A DNA stretch of 27,010 bases from DTU018 sp003444615 (GTDB taxonomy: Bacteria; Bacillota; Syntrophomonadia; Syntrophomonadales; Syntrophomonadaceae), in NCBI GenBank assembly GCA_049656905.1, contig JBASMO010000101.1:1-27010 (forward strand). Reading direction: 5' to 3'. The notes beneath the pieces are model-generated. The model did not search any database, had not been told where the DNA came from, and was given only the letters and a program-made list of their open reading frames with translations. Positions 1 to 8,366 of the stretch are shown piece by piece (the stretch's first letter is position 1; the number at the start of each line of letters is the position of its first letter). Position numbers and translations under genes: made by a program.

Positions 1-61
1 GCAAATAAAATCTCATCTGGATAAGCTGTGAGTTTTTAGGAAGGGGAGGTTGAACCAATTT

Positions 62-955
62 ATGATTGAAGTTCAAGGTTTGTGCAAAACCTTTGATGGT
101 TTTAGGGCATTAAATGAAGTCAATATCGATGTGCCCAAAGGGTCGATTTACGGAATTGTGGGGCCCAACGGATCAGGGAAGACTACCTTGATTAAACATA
201 TGGTAGGGATCCTGATTCCTGATCAGGGTACTGTCAAATATGAAGATAAAGAAGTATTGGATAATCCCGAGATTAAGAAGCGCATTGCCTATATTCCTGA
301 TGATATATACTTTTTCCCTCAGGACAACCTTAAGGATATGTTCAATTTCTATCGCCGGGTTTATCCCGAGTTTAATATAGAACGCTGGGAGAAGATTAAG
401 CCGGTATTTGCTTTGGATGAAAAAAGACCTTTGCGCCGTTTTTCCCGGGGTATGAAAAAACATGCCGCTTTCATGCTCAGTCTGAGCATGATGCCAGATG
501 TACTGATATTGGATGAACCCATGGACGGTCTGGATCCAGTAGCTCGACGTAAGGTGTGGAACTTGATTTTTCAGGATGTGGCGGAACGTCAGGCTACTGT
601 TTTTGTATCCTCTCATAACTTAAGGGAATTGGAAGATGTCTGCGACCATGTAGGCATTCTTCACAAAGGCCAGGTGGTTCTTCAGCGGGGTCTGGATGAA
701 CTGCAGAACAATATTTTTAAGCTGCAGATGGGTTTTCACGGTGATCCTCCTGATTTCGGCTTTCTTAATGTCTTAGCTGCTCACCGGATAGGCAGTGTGG
801 TACAGCTGGTAGTGCGCGGTGAAAGAGAACAGGTTTTACAGCAGGCGTCTGCCTTAGAGCCATTAATGCTGGATATCCTACCCCTGTCATTGGAAGAAAT
901 CTTCATTTACGAGTTAGGAGGGTTAGATTATGAAATCAGCACAGCCATCATTTAG
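62..955 (+). CDS. ABC transporter ATP-binding protein (YtrB-like exporter ATPase)
   Basis: Cytoplasmic ATPase that powers the membrane partner encoded immediately downstream. Visible motifs: Walker A GPNGSGKTT in the first 50 residues, signature-like RFSRGMKKHAAF (SRGMK in place of canonical LSGGQ, common in this exporter group), Walker B VLILDEPMDGLDP and the switch His in SSHNLRELED. The last ~80 residues form a separate C-terminal region as in CcmA/YtrB-type ATPases. A TTG at 50 is in frame but sits directly against the ribosome site AAGGGGAGG (41-49); the ATG at 62, 12 nt from GGAGG, gives a standard N-terminus (MIEVQGL) and is preferred. The 3' end overlaps the permease gene by 26 nt, implying translational coupling. 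Substrate unknown. In related ytr operons a GntR regulator lies upstream; that position is outside this window. Confidence 0.93.
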   Translation: MIEVQGLCKTFDGFRALNEVNIDVPKGSIYGIVGPNGSGKTTLIKHMVGILIPDQGTVKYEDKEVLDNPEIKKRIAYIPDDIYFFPQDNLKDMFNFYRRVYPEFNIERWEKIKPVFALDEKRPLRRFSRGMKKHAAFMLSLSMMPDVLILDEPMDGLDPVARRKVWNLIFQDVAERQATVFVSSHNLRELEDVCDHVGILHKGQVVLQRGLDELQNNIFKLQMGFHGDPPDFGFLNVLAAHRIGSVVQLVVRGEREQVLQQASALEPLMLDILPLSLEEIFIYELGGLDYEISTAII

Positions 956-2960
956 CAAAGCCCTCATTTATAAAAATTTACTGCGATTTTGGCCCATATT
1001 GGCGCTCTACATAATCAGTGTTTTACTGTTTGGCTACGGGATACTTACTTCCATCCCGGAAAACGCAGTTTTTGAACCCGACTTTTTCAGCAACCTAATC
1101 TACCGGGGAACCGAAATGCTGGTTTTACTCATCGCCTTCTTCAGCATTGTGGCAGCGGCCGCGGTTTTTTCCTATACGCATAATGCTAAGGCCACGGCAA
1201 TGATCAATGCTCTGCCCTTTGACCGGAAAACAGTGTTTATGAGCAATTACCTGGCCGGTTTTTTGATGGTTATGGTACCTTTGCTGGTTTTATTCCTCTG
1301 CTTGCTGGGTATCGGGTTGGGCTATGGTGTACTGCAGATAGTGCCTTTATTGGCATGGTTGCTTGTTTTTACTATCCTTACTCTGCTGCTGTATTCCCTG
1401 GCAGTCTTTATAGGCCTGATAACCGGTAATATTATTGCTCACCTGGCCTTTTATGGTATCGCCAACTTCTTGCTGATTGGCCTGGAAGTTCTGGTAGAGG
1501 GCTATCTGGGGCTTTTCTTATATGGCTTTAGCCGCTTTTACTCAGATTATTTATTTATAAAAGCTACTCCCATCGCTTATGCCTTAAGCCTGTCCAGTTC
1601 CCATAACAGCTTGCAGTGGGAAGTTTGGGCTGCCTACCTGCTGGCTGCATTACTGCTGACCTGGCTGGCTTTCTATTTGTATAGAAAGCGCAAGATGGAG
1701 AATGCCGGTGATGTTATAGCCATTCACCAGTTAAACCCGGTGTTTAAGTATGGAGTTACTATTTGCAGCAGCCTGGCTTTTGGCAGTATTTTAATAGAAA
1801 TATTTTCTTTAGATTACAACTTTGCTGCTGCTACAGGCTTTTTCATACTAATGGGGATGGTGGGCTATTTTGCAGCCGAAATGCTGATGCAAAAAACCTT
1901 TCGGGTCTGGCACACTTACAAGGGTTTGGTAGTATATGCAGTTTTATTGGTATTGATAAGTGTATCGGTTTACAACGACTGGTATGGTTACGCCTGCCGT
2001 ATGCCGGATGCTGACAAGGTAGAAGCAGTGGCTTTTTCCCATAGCGGTATGGATATTCATGCCCGCCTGCTGGAAGCCGATCGCCGCCGGGTCTACACGC
2101 ACCAGATAATTAATATGCCTGATTCCATGGCTCTGGCCTATGGAACGCCTTTGAACCTAGAAAGGAAATCTGCCTCTGAATCCTACCAATATCCAGTCAT
2201 GGAGAATCTCAGTTCCCAGGATATGAAAAGCCTGTGGGCTATAAATCCAGGTATATACGTTAGAGATGACAGTATAGACACGGTTTACAGCCTGCATGGC
2301 TTCATGGTTGATAATATAGAAGAAATTCGTGACAGTTATCGCCAGTATCGCCGGGAGCATGCGAGCGTTTGGAATGATCTGGAGCTGAGGAGTTATACGC
2401 TTAGTATTATGTATCGCCTGGATAACGGCAAAATACAGTATTATAATTTTCCGGTAATATTGCCGCTGTATCCAGAGGACCAGCTTGGACAACAGGTAAT
2501 GAGCCAGTTGGCAGCTATAGCTGGCTGCCAGGAAGAGCGCAGTAAAAGGGCAGCAGTTCTGGATGTAGAGGCTGAAAATATCAGGTACCTGGATATTAAC
2601 TTCCATCTGCATCGCTATAAGGAGAAATTAGAAATAATGATAGCAACAGAGGAGGGAGCATTTACCCAGCCAATGACCATCGAACAAGAAACCATGGAAA
2701 TAAAGCCAGAAGACCAGGCCGCCTTTTTACAAGCCGCCCAGGCTGACTACCAGGATATGTCAGATTACCAGATGTTTGATGCACAATACCAGTCTTGCGC
2801 CAGTGTTGATATGCAGGTGGAATACCCGCATCTGCCTTCTTATAACCGTTTTCGGGCGAGAAATTACTCTTTCAACCTCAGCCCTTATAATCAAAATGTG
2901 TTTGATTTCCTGCAGGAACGGGATTATTTAGATGCTGAAATCATAGAGTTGATAAAGTAA
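930..2960 (+). CDS. ABC transporter permease with large C-terminal soluble region
   Basis: Membrane partner of the preceding ATPase. The first ~350 of 676 residues are strongly hydrophobic, with about eight or nine candidate membrane segments (for example near residues 15-38, 62-85, 105-165, 170-195, 228-248, 275-350). The following ~320 residues are soluble, rich in Tyr, Asp and Glu, and have no obvious catalytic motif. This layout resembles ABC-2-type permeases of the YtrC/YtrD kind, which are about half this length or carry an extra domain; the family assignment is by architecture only. Start ATG at 930 has ribosome site GGAGGG (917-922) inside the ATPase gene. Transported substrate cannot be inferred. 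The gene ends at a repeat-built hairpin. Confidence 0.85.
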   Translation: MKSAQPSFSKALIYKNLLRFWPILALYIISVLLFGYGILTSIPENAVFEPDFFSNLIYRGTEMLVLLIAFFSIVAAAAVFSYTHNAKATAMINALPFDRKTVFMSNYLAGFLMVMVPLLVLFLCLLGIGLGYGVLQIVPLLAWLLVFTILTLLLYSLAVFIGLITGNIIAHLAFYGIANFLLIGLEVLVEGYLGLFLYGFSRFYSDYLFIKATPIAYALSLSSSHNSLQWEVWAAYLLAALLLTWLAFYLYRKRKMENAGDVIAIHQLNPVFKYGVTICSSLAFGSILIEIFSLDYNFAAATGFFILMGMVGYFAAEMLMQKTFRVWHTYKGLVVYAVLLVLISVSVYNDWYGYACRMPDADKVEAVAFSHSGMDIHARLLEADRRRVYTHQIINMPDSMALAYGTPLNLERKSASESYQYPVMENLSSQDMKSLWAINPGIYVRDDSIDTVYSLHGFMVDNIEEIRDSYRQYRREHASVWNDLELRSYTLSIMYRLDNGKIQYYNFPVILPLYPEDQLGQQVMSQLAAIAGCQEERSKRAAVLDVEAENIRYLDINFHLHRYKEKLEIMIATEEGAFTQPMTIEQETMEIKPEDQAAFLQAAQADYQDMSDYQMFDAQYQSCASVDMQVEYPHLPSYNRFRARNYSFNLSPYNQNVFDFLQERDYLDAEIIELIK

Positions 2961-2972
2961 TATGGTGGTAAA

Positions 2973-3012
2973 TAGAAGACAAGGGGACGTTTTAGAAGAC
3001 AAGGGGACGTTT
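2973..3012 (+). repeat. Two perfect head-to-tail 20-nt repeats (GGGGAC family)
   Basis: The unit TAGAAGACAAGGGGACGTTT occurs at 2973-2992 and again at 2993-3012 with no gap. A 15-nt version (AAGACAAGGGGACGT) recurs at 26878-26892, just after the last gene of the window. The second unit also forms the left arm of the hairpin at 2995-3034. The core resembles the longer repeats around 13.5-13.85 kb. Read directly from sequence; the mobile-repeat interpretation is inference. Confidence 0.9.
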
Positions 3013-3034
3013 AACTCGTCTTCCCCTTGTCTTC
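2995..3034 (+). terminator. Probable intrinsic terminator between convergent permease and pflA genes
   Basis: Left arm GAAGACAAGGGGACG (2995-3009), loop TTTAACT (3010-3016), right arm CGTCTTCCCCTTGTCTTC (3017-3034) pair over 15 bp with a 3-nt bulge. The plus-strand stem is followed by TTTATT, a weak T tract. On the minus strand the tract is poorer, so it mainly suits the ABC operon but may also stop pfl transcripts. Confidence 0.65.
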
Positions 3035-3038
3035 TTTA

Positions 3039-3776
3039 TTACTGCCAGTAAACTGGTTTATTTGTGATGGAATGAACCAACTGAGCTAATTCTGTCATTT
3101 GCTGGGAGGAAGGGGGCTGGGTTTCGTGCAGTTTATAATCCAGTCCCAACAGATCCCATTTGTGGGCACCCAGAGCATGATAGGGTAACAGGTCGATTCT
3201 TTCTACAGTATTTAAGGTCTTTACCAGTTGCGCCATGGAGGTTACATCCTGAGGATTATCGGTCAGGCCAGGTACTATAACATAGCGAATCCATATACTG
3301 ATGTGATGATCACTTATCAAACGAAGATTGTTCATGTTCATCTGGTTAGTGACTCCGGTGAGTTCCCGGCTTTTTTCCGGATCAATATGTTTTATGTCCG
3401 CCAGAAAAAGATCGGTTACCGGCAGAACTTTTTGTAGCTGGGAGGTGGCTATGTATAGAGAAGAATCTATGGCGGTAGACACGTGTTCTGACTGACAGGT
3501 GGTGAACAGTTCTTGCACAAAATCCGCCTGCAGCAAGGGCTCGCCGCCGGAAACGGTTACCCCTCCGCCGGAAGCACGGAAATAGGGAATACCCCGGCGA
3601 ATTATCTTCATTAATTCAGCGGCTGTGTATTCCTTAGCCGAAGAGTTGGCCATTGACCAGGTATCGGGGTTTTGACAATACTGGCAGCGCAAGGGACAGC
3701 CCTGTAAAAATACTACCGTGCGAATCCCTGGGCCATCCAGAGTGCTGAAGGTTTCTATGGAATGAACCAGTCCCAT
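3039..3776 (-). CDS. pflA: Pyruvate formate-lyase activating enzyme (radical SAM)
   Basis: Radical-SAM enzyme that installs the glycyl radical on pyruvate formate-lyase using S-adenosylmethionine and an electron from reduced flavodoxin or ferredoxin. The 245 residues match the usual PflA length. The N-terminus reads IETFSTLDGPGIRTVVFLQG followed by the [4Fe-4S]-binding CPLRCQYC (CX3CX2C) at about residues 28-35. ASGGGVTVSGGEPLLQ supplies the SAM-binding GGEP motif, and DIKHIDPEKSRELTG is typical of PflA. The start ATG is 3 nt beyond the stop codon of pflB on the same strand, so the two are co-transcribed and the activase is made second. The context makes the substrate PFL rather than another glycyl-radical enzyme. 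Confidence 0.96.
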   Translation of the reverse strand: MGLVHSIETFSTLDGPGIRTVVFLQGCPLRCQYCQNPDTWSMANSSAKEYTAAELMKIIRRGIPYFRASGGGVTVSGGEPLLQADFVQELFTTCQSEHVSTAIDSSLYIATSQLQKVLPVTDLFLADIKHIDPEKSRELTGVTNQMNMNNLRLISDHHISIWIRYVIVPGLTDNPQDVTSMAQLVKTLNTVERIDLLPYHALGAHKWDLLGLDYKLHETQPPSSQQMTELAQLVHSITNKPVYWQ

Positions 3777-3779
3777 GGG

Positions 3780-6005
3780 CTACATCCTTTTATAGAAGGT
3801 ACGGGTGATGATTTCTTCCTGCTGTTCCCGGTTTAACTTGGTAAAATGTACTGCATAACCGGATACCCGAATAGTCAGATCCGGATACTGCTCAGGATGC
3901 TCCATGGCTTCCCGCAGGGTTTCCAGATTGAGGACATTTACATTTATATGGTGAGCGTCCTGGGCGAAGTACCCGTACAAAAAGCCGACCAGATTGTTAA
4001 TTCTTTCTGATTCATTGGTACCCAGAGCACTGGGGACAATGGAAAAAGTATAGGAAACTCCGTCCCGGGCATATCCATAGGGCAATTTGGCCACGGAATT
4101 GGCAGCCGCAATGGCGCCGTGCTCTTCCCGGCCATGCATAGGGTTGGCCCCGGGAGCCAGGGGTTCCCCGCGTTTGCGTCCGTCAGGTGTAGTACCGGTG
4201 AATTTGCCGTACATTACATTGGAGGTGATGGTCAAAATAGACAGGGTATGCACGGAATTCTTATAGCTGGGATAGCGGCGCAGCTTGCGCATAAAAGTTT
4301 TGATCAGATCAACGGCGATCATATCTACCCGGTCATCATCATTACCGAATTTAGGAAAGTCTCCTTCGATTTCAAAATCGGTTATCAGCCCACTCTCGTC
4401 GCGGCAAGGTCTTACGCGGGCATAGCGGATGGCACTTAAGGAATCGGCTACTACGGAAAGCCCGGCAATACCAAAGGCGATAAAATGAGTTAGATTGGTA
4501 TCATGCAAAGCCATTTCTATGCGTTCATAGGAATAGCGGTCATGCATGTAATGAATTACATGCATGGTATTGACATACAGCTTGGCCAGCCAGTCCATTT
4601 GTTTGTCCAGACGATGCATGACTTGGTCATAATCCAGGATTTCACCGGGGTATATGGGCATCTCCAATCCTACCTGCTCGCCGGATATCTCATCCCGGCC
4701 TCCGTTTAGAGCATAAAGCAGTAGTTTGGCCAGATTGCAGCGAGCCCCAAAGTACTGGCTTTCCTTGCCCATACGCATGGCGGATACACAGCAGGCAATG
4801 CCGTAATCATCTCCATAAAAAGGGCGCATAACATCATCGTTTTCATATTGAATGGCACTGGTGGTAATAGAAAGATGGGCGCAGTACTCCATAAAAGGAC
4901 GCGGCAAGTTTTTGGACCATAAAACGGTTAGATTAGGTTCAGGAGATGGCCCTAAGGTCTCCAGGGTGTGCAGGACACGATAGCTGGTTTTAGTGACTAG
5001 GGTGCGACCGTCAACCCCCATGCCGCCGATGGCCTCAGTAACCCAATTGGGGTCGCCGGCAAACAGGTCACTGTAGCCGGGAGTGCGCAGGTGGCGGACC
5101 AGACGTAATTTTATGACTAGTTGATCTATTAGTTCCTGAGCTTGGGCTTCGGTTAAAACTCCTTCTTGCAGATCTCTTTGGATATATATGTCCAGGAAAG
5201 TGGAAACCCGTCCCAAACTCATGGCGGCACCGTTTTGTTCTTTAATGGCTGCCAAAAAGCCGAAGTAAAGCCATTGAACGGCCTGGACAGCGTTTTGGGC
5301 TGGTCCGGAGATATCATAACCATAGCTTAAGGCCATTTCTTTTAGGTCTTGCAAGGCTTGGATTTGATCGTATAGTTCCTCCCGCTGGCGAATAACCTGG
5401 TCGGTCATTTCTTCACCGGTTAACTTTCGATCCAGTTCTTTGGCATCAATTAATCGGTCAACTCCATAAAGAGCAACACGCCGGTAATCACCGATGATGC
5501 GTCCCCGTCCGTAGGAGTCAGGCAGGCCGGTGATGATGCCGGAACGACGTGCCAGGCGCATTTCCGGAGTATAGACGGTAAAAACTCCTTCATTATGAGT
5601 GCGGCGATGTTTGGAAAAGAACTCCTCTACCTGGGGATTTATTTGGTAGCCGTAAGCTTGGCAGGCATTAGCTGCATGGCGCAGTCCTCCATAAACTTGA
5701 ATAGCTCGTTTAAGAGGCTGGTCAGTCTGCAAACCTACTATCAGTTCTAAATCACGGTCAACATAACCAGGTGGGTGGCTGGTGATATTTAAGGGAATGT
5801 CCGCATCAACTGCATAAACCCCTTGCCGTTTACGTTCTTCTGCTAACAGGGACCTGCATTTCCCCCACAGTTTTAAGGTGCGGTCAGTGGGAAGAGCTAA
5901 AAAGGAAGCGTCCCCCTCATAGGGTTGATAGTTTTTCTGTATGAAATCCCGTACATCTATTTCATCCTTCCATTGCCCAGGTATAAAACCACGCCAGCAA
6001 TCCAA
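3780..6005 (-). CDS. pflB: Formate C-acetyltransferase (pyruvate formate-lyase)
   Basis: Cytoplasmic glycyl-radical enzyme: pyruvate + CoA to acetyl-CoA + formate. Key features: adjacent catalytic cysteines C405-C406 in YGIACCVSAM, and the radical glycine G716 in RVSGYAVHF, 25 residues from the C-terminus as in the classic enzyme. NYQPYEGDASFLA near the N-terminus and YFGARCNLAK after the Cys pair are characteristic of true PFL, not of diol dehydratase or choline lyase relatives. Length 741 (E. coli about 760). The start is TTG at 6005 with AAAGGAAG about 11 nt upstream; no in-frame ATG lies near and the N-terminus aligns with PFL only from here. First gene of a two-gene pflB-pflA unit. Confidence 0.97.
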   Translation of the reverse strand: MDCWRGFIPGQWKDEIDVRDFIQKNYQPYEGDASFLALPTDRTLKLWGKCRSLLAEERKRQGVYAVDADIPLNITSHPPGYVDRDLELIVGLQTDQPLKRAIQVYGGLRHAANACQAYGYQINPQVEEFFSKHRRTHNEGVFTVYTPEMRLARRSGIITGLPDSYGRGRIIGDYRRVALYGVDRLIDAKELDRKLTGEEMTDQVIRQREELYDQIQALQDLKEMALSYGYDISGPAQNAVQAVQWLYFGFLAAIKEQNGAAMSLGRVSTFLDIYIQRDLQEGVLTEAQAQELIDQLVIKLRLVRHLRTPGYSDLFAGDPNWVTEAIGGMGVDGRTLVTKTSYRVLHTLETLGPSPEPNLTVLWSKNLPRPFMEYCAHLSITTSAIQYENDDVMRPFYGDDYGIACCVSAMRMGKESQYFGARCNLAKLLLYALNGGRDEISGEQVGLEMPIYPGEILDYDQVMHRLDKQMDWLAKLYVNTMHVIHYMHDRYSYERIEMALHDTNLTHFIAFGIAGLSVVADSLSAIRYARVRPCRDESGLITDFEIEGDFPKFGNDDDRVDMIAVDLIKTFMRKLRRYPSYKNSVHTLSILTITSNVMYGKFTGTTPDGRKRGEPLAPGANPMHGREEHGAIAAANSVAKLPYGYARDGVSYTFSIVPSALGTNESERINNLVGFLYGYFAQDAHHINVNVLNLETLREAMEHPEQYPDLTIRVSGYAVHFTKLNREQQEEIITRTFYKRM

Positions 6006-6209
6006 TGTGCATACTTCCTTTCGCTGAAACTGTCTTCCGTGTATTTTCTCGCCTATTGGTTGTTAGTATGCACTGGGAAATAAGATTCATTACTTATAAT
6101 GCTCGCAATTATCACCGAAGAGCAGGCCATAGGCCTGGGCGTTTACGTTAAAGGGTGACTGCACTATAATAATGGGGGATTATATACACCTATATCGGAG
6201 CTGAATTCC
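6006..6209. promoter_or_regulatory. Divergent intergenic region between pflB and the ABC-F gene
   Basis: This 204-nt gap must hold promoters for both directions. It contains a good plus-strand promoter (listed separately) and a palindrome CAGGCC-ATA-GGCCTG at 6123-6137, 4 nt upstream of the -35 box, a possible operator or old terminator stem. For pflB a weak minus-strand candidate is TTGCGA, 17 nt, TCTTAT (about 6105 down to 6077). No recognisable riboswitch or clear Rex site was seen. Confidence 0.55.
6142..6170 (+). promoter_or_regulatory. Sigma-A-type promoter for the ABC-F gene
   Basis: TTTACG (6142-6147), 17-nt spacer, perfect TATAAT (6165-6170). Transcription would begin near 6177, leaving a leader of about 30 nt before the ATG at 6210, too short for the attenuator leaders seen on some antibiotic-resistance ABC-F genes. 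Confidence 0.7.
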
Positions 6210-8126
6210 ATGCTGGTTTTACAGGCGCACAAATTGAATAAAACGTATGGCGACCGTCATATTTTACAAGAGGTTAGCTTTGCTCTTCATAAAGGCGAAA
6301 GAGTAGGGCTGGTAGGAGTAAACGGGTGCGGGAAAAGCACCTTGTTGAAATGCATTACCGGGGAGGTTGCCCCAGATAGCGGAGAGGTTTCTATCGCTGC
6401 TGGACACAGTTTAGCCTATTTAGAGCAAATTCCCCGCTATACTTCTGAGTCGACACTCTGGGAGATAGTAATGGGAGCTTACCGCAGTCTACTGGAAATG
6501 CGTGAGGAAATGCGGAATCTGGAGCAATCGATGGCACAAGCCGGTGAAAATTTAGATAGAGTGATGAACCGTTATGCTCAAGTGACCGAAGACTATGAGC
6601 GGGTTAATGGCTTTGCTTGCGAAAGTATAGCCCGGCGAATTCTCATAGGCTTGGGATTTGATGAAAGGGAATTTAACCGCAGAGCAGATGAGTTCAGCGG
6701 CGGGCAAAAAACCCGTATTGCGCTGGCCCGGTTGCTGGCGGAAGAACCTGATATTTTACTGCTGGATGAGCCTACGAACCACCTTGACTTGGCGGCACTG
6801 GAATGGCTGGAAGAGTTTCTGAGCAACTATAGAGGCAGTGTTCTTCTGGTTTCCCATGATCGGCGTTTTTTGGATAAAGTGGTCACCCGCATCCTGGATT
6901 TGCATCAGGGAAAACTATACTCTTATCCGGGTAATTATACCGATTTTAGGAGGCAGAAAAGGGTTCGCTGGGAAGCTTTAGAAAAGGCTTATCGAAAACA
7001 GCAGGAAGAGATTAAAGCGGCGGAAGAGTTCATCCGCCGTTATAAAGCCGGGGTAAAAGCCAGGCAGGCTCGGGGAAGACAAACTCGCCTGCAGCGTTTG
7101 CATAGAATAGAGCATCCCGGCCAGGAAGCCACCATAAGCAACTGGAATATGGAGGTTAAGGTGGCAAGTGGACAGGACGTTTTAACCATCAGCGGCTTGT
7201 CCAAAAGTTACCCGGCTAACCATCTGTTCTCGGGAATAAACCTTTTGTTGCGTAAAGGGGAACGGGCTGCGCTGATAGGACCCAATGGCTGCGGCAAAAG
7301 CACCCTGCTGAAAATTATAGTTGGTGAAGAAGAGGCTGATGAAGGTCAATGCCGATTGGGCAGCAAGGTTTGCCTGGGGTACTTTGCTCAGGAACATGAA
7401 GGATTAGATCCAGAGTCAAGTGTTCTGGATGAATTGGTCTATAACAGTGATTGTACTATAGAGGAAGCGCGTACTATGCTGGGGCGTATGCTGTTTAGGG
7501 GAGATGACGTTTTCAAAAAGGTCAAAGATTTAAGCGGTGGTGAAAGAGCCAGGCTGGCTCTCCTGAAAATGCTGTTAACCGAGGCCAACTTCCTGGTGTT
7601 GGACGAACCAACTAATCATATGGACATGGAAAGCCGCCTGGTGGTGGAAGATATGCTCAGCCAATTTGAAGGAACCATGCTTATAGTATCCCATGACCGC
7701 GCTTTGATCGACTCTCTGGCTACCCGGGTGTTGGTATTTGAAGAGCATGCTCTGGTTAGCTACACCGGTAATTATTCTGATTATAAGGAAGCAAAACTAC
7801 GACAACATGAAGTGAAGGATACAGAAAATAAACCTAAATCCATCACTGAACAGCAGGCTTACCGCCAGCGCCAGAAAGAACTGCAGCGCAACCTAAACCG
7901 GCTTAACCGGGAAAAGGCAGAAGCCGAGGCCAATTTAGAGGAATTGGAAAAACGTTTGGAAAAAGTGGAAAAGGAGTTGGCTGATCCTAAAGTATTCGCC
8001 GATGCAGAGGCGGTAGCCAGTTTAGGAAAGGAACACCAGGAACTGATGGAAAAGTATGAACAGGTTTTCTACCACTGGGAACAGTTGAACCAGCGCTGGG
8101 AAGAGGCGACCCAGGAGAGCGAGTAA
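6210..8126 (+). CDS. ABC-F family ATPase (ribosome-associated, YdiF/Uup-like)
   Basis: Soluble protein with two ABC domains and no membrane segment, the mark of ABC-F proteins that bind the ribosomal E site and rescue stalled or drug-bound ribosomes. Domain 1: Walker A GVNGCGKST (36-44), signature FSGGQ (162-166), Walker B ILLLDEPTNHLD (around 186). A charged linker (about 245-300, rich in Arg and Lys) corresponds to the P-site tRNA interaction motif. Domain 2: Walker A GPNGCGKST (about 357), signature LSGGERARLAL, Walker B FLVLDEPTNHMD. The last ~90 residues form a Glu/Lys-rich coiled coil as in YdiF and Uup. Length 638 fits YdiF. ATG start with GGAG (about 6197-6200). Whether it is housekeeping or drug-protective cannot be told from sequence. 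Confidence 0.95.
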   Translation: MLVLQAHKLNKTYGDRHILQEVSFALHKGERVGLVGVNGCGKSTLLKCITGEVAPDSGEVSIAAGHSLAYLEQIPRYTSESTLWEIVMGAYRSLLEMREEMRNLEQSMAQAGENLDRVMNRYAQVTEDYERVNGFACESIARRILIGLGFDEREFNRRADEFSGGQKTRIALARLLAEEPDILLLDEPTNHLDLAALEWLEEFLSNYRGSVLLVSHDRRFLDKVVTRILDLHQGKLYSYPGNYTDFRRQKRVRWEALEKAYRKQQEEIKAAEEFIRRYKAGVKARQARGRQTRLQRLHRIEHPGQEATISNWNMEVKVASGQDVLTISGLSKSYPANHLFSGINLLLRKGERAALIGPNGCGKSTLLKIIVGEEEADEGQCRLGSKVCLGYFAQEHEGLDPESSVLDELVYNSDCTIEEARTMLGRMLFRGDDVFKKVKDLSGGERARLALLKMLLTEANFLVLDEPTNHMDMESRLVVEDMLSQFEGTMLIVSHDRALIDSLATRVLVFEEHALVSYTGNYSDYKEAKLRQHEVKDTENKPKSITEQQAYRQRQKELQRNLNRLNREKAEAEANLEELEKRLEKVEKELADPKVFADAEAVASLGKEHQELMEKYEQVFYHWEQLNQRWEEATQESE

Positions 8127-8179
8127 ACAGTGAGTCTCTCTTTTGATTAGTATCATAGACTATCAGGGGAGGGATACTC

Positions 8180-8353
8180 TTGGCAGATATGATACCGGTC
8201 TGGGTTTGGATTATACTGTTGATGGGGTTAATCCTGTTGCTGCATATTATTAAAGTAAAATTGCGCCGGTGGGCTTGGAAAAGTATAGAAAATAGCACTT
8301 ACTCATTTTCACCTTTAACGAGAGCCAATGTTGACCAGGAAAGGGAAGTTTAG
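8180..8353 (+). CDS. Small single-pass membrane protein, 57 residues
   Basis: An unannotated-looking small gene between the ABC-F and hflX genes. TTG at 8180 is preceded by a near-ideal ribosome site AGGGGAGGG (8165-8173) with 6-nt spacing; stop TAG at 8351-8353. The product begins MADMIPVWVWIILLMGLILL, one hydrophobic helix of about 20 residues, followed by a positively charged stretch (KVKLRRWAWK) that should stay in the cytoplasm and a polar tail. Its stop lies 13 nt before the preferred hflX start, so it is likely co-transcribed. No family recognised and no function assigned. The strong ribosome site and membrane-protein pattern argue that it is real. Confidence 0.6.
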   Translation: MADMIPVWVWIILLMGLILLLHIIKVKLRRWAWKSIENSTYSFSPLTRANVDQEREV

Positions 8354-8366
8354 AAAGGGGAACATA

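Noticed and set aside
2157..2612. Minus-strand open frame of 151 codons inside the permease gene
   Set aside because: It has no ribosome site or recognisable family and lies wholly within a better-supported gene; it is a frame shadow.
8328..8366. Upstream ATG start for HflX
   Set aside because: No ribosome site precedes it and it overlaps the small membrane-protein gene; TTG at 8367 has an ideal site and gives a normal N-terminus.
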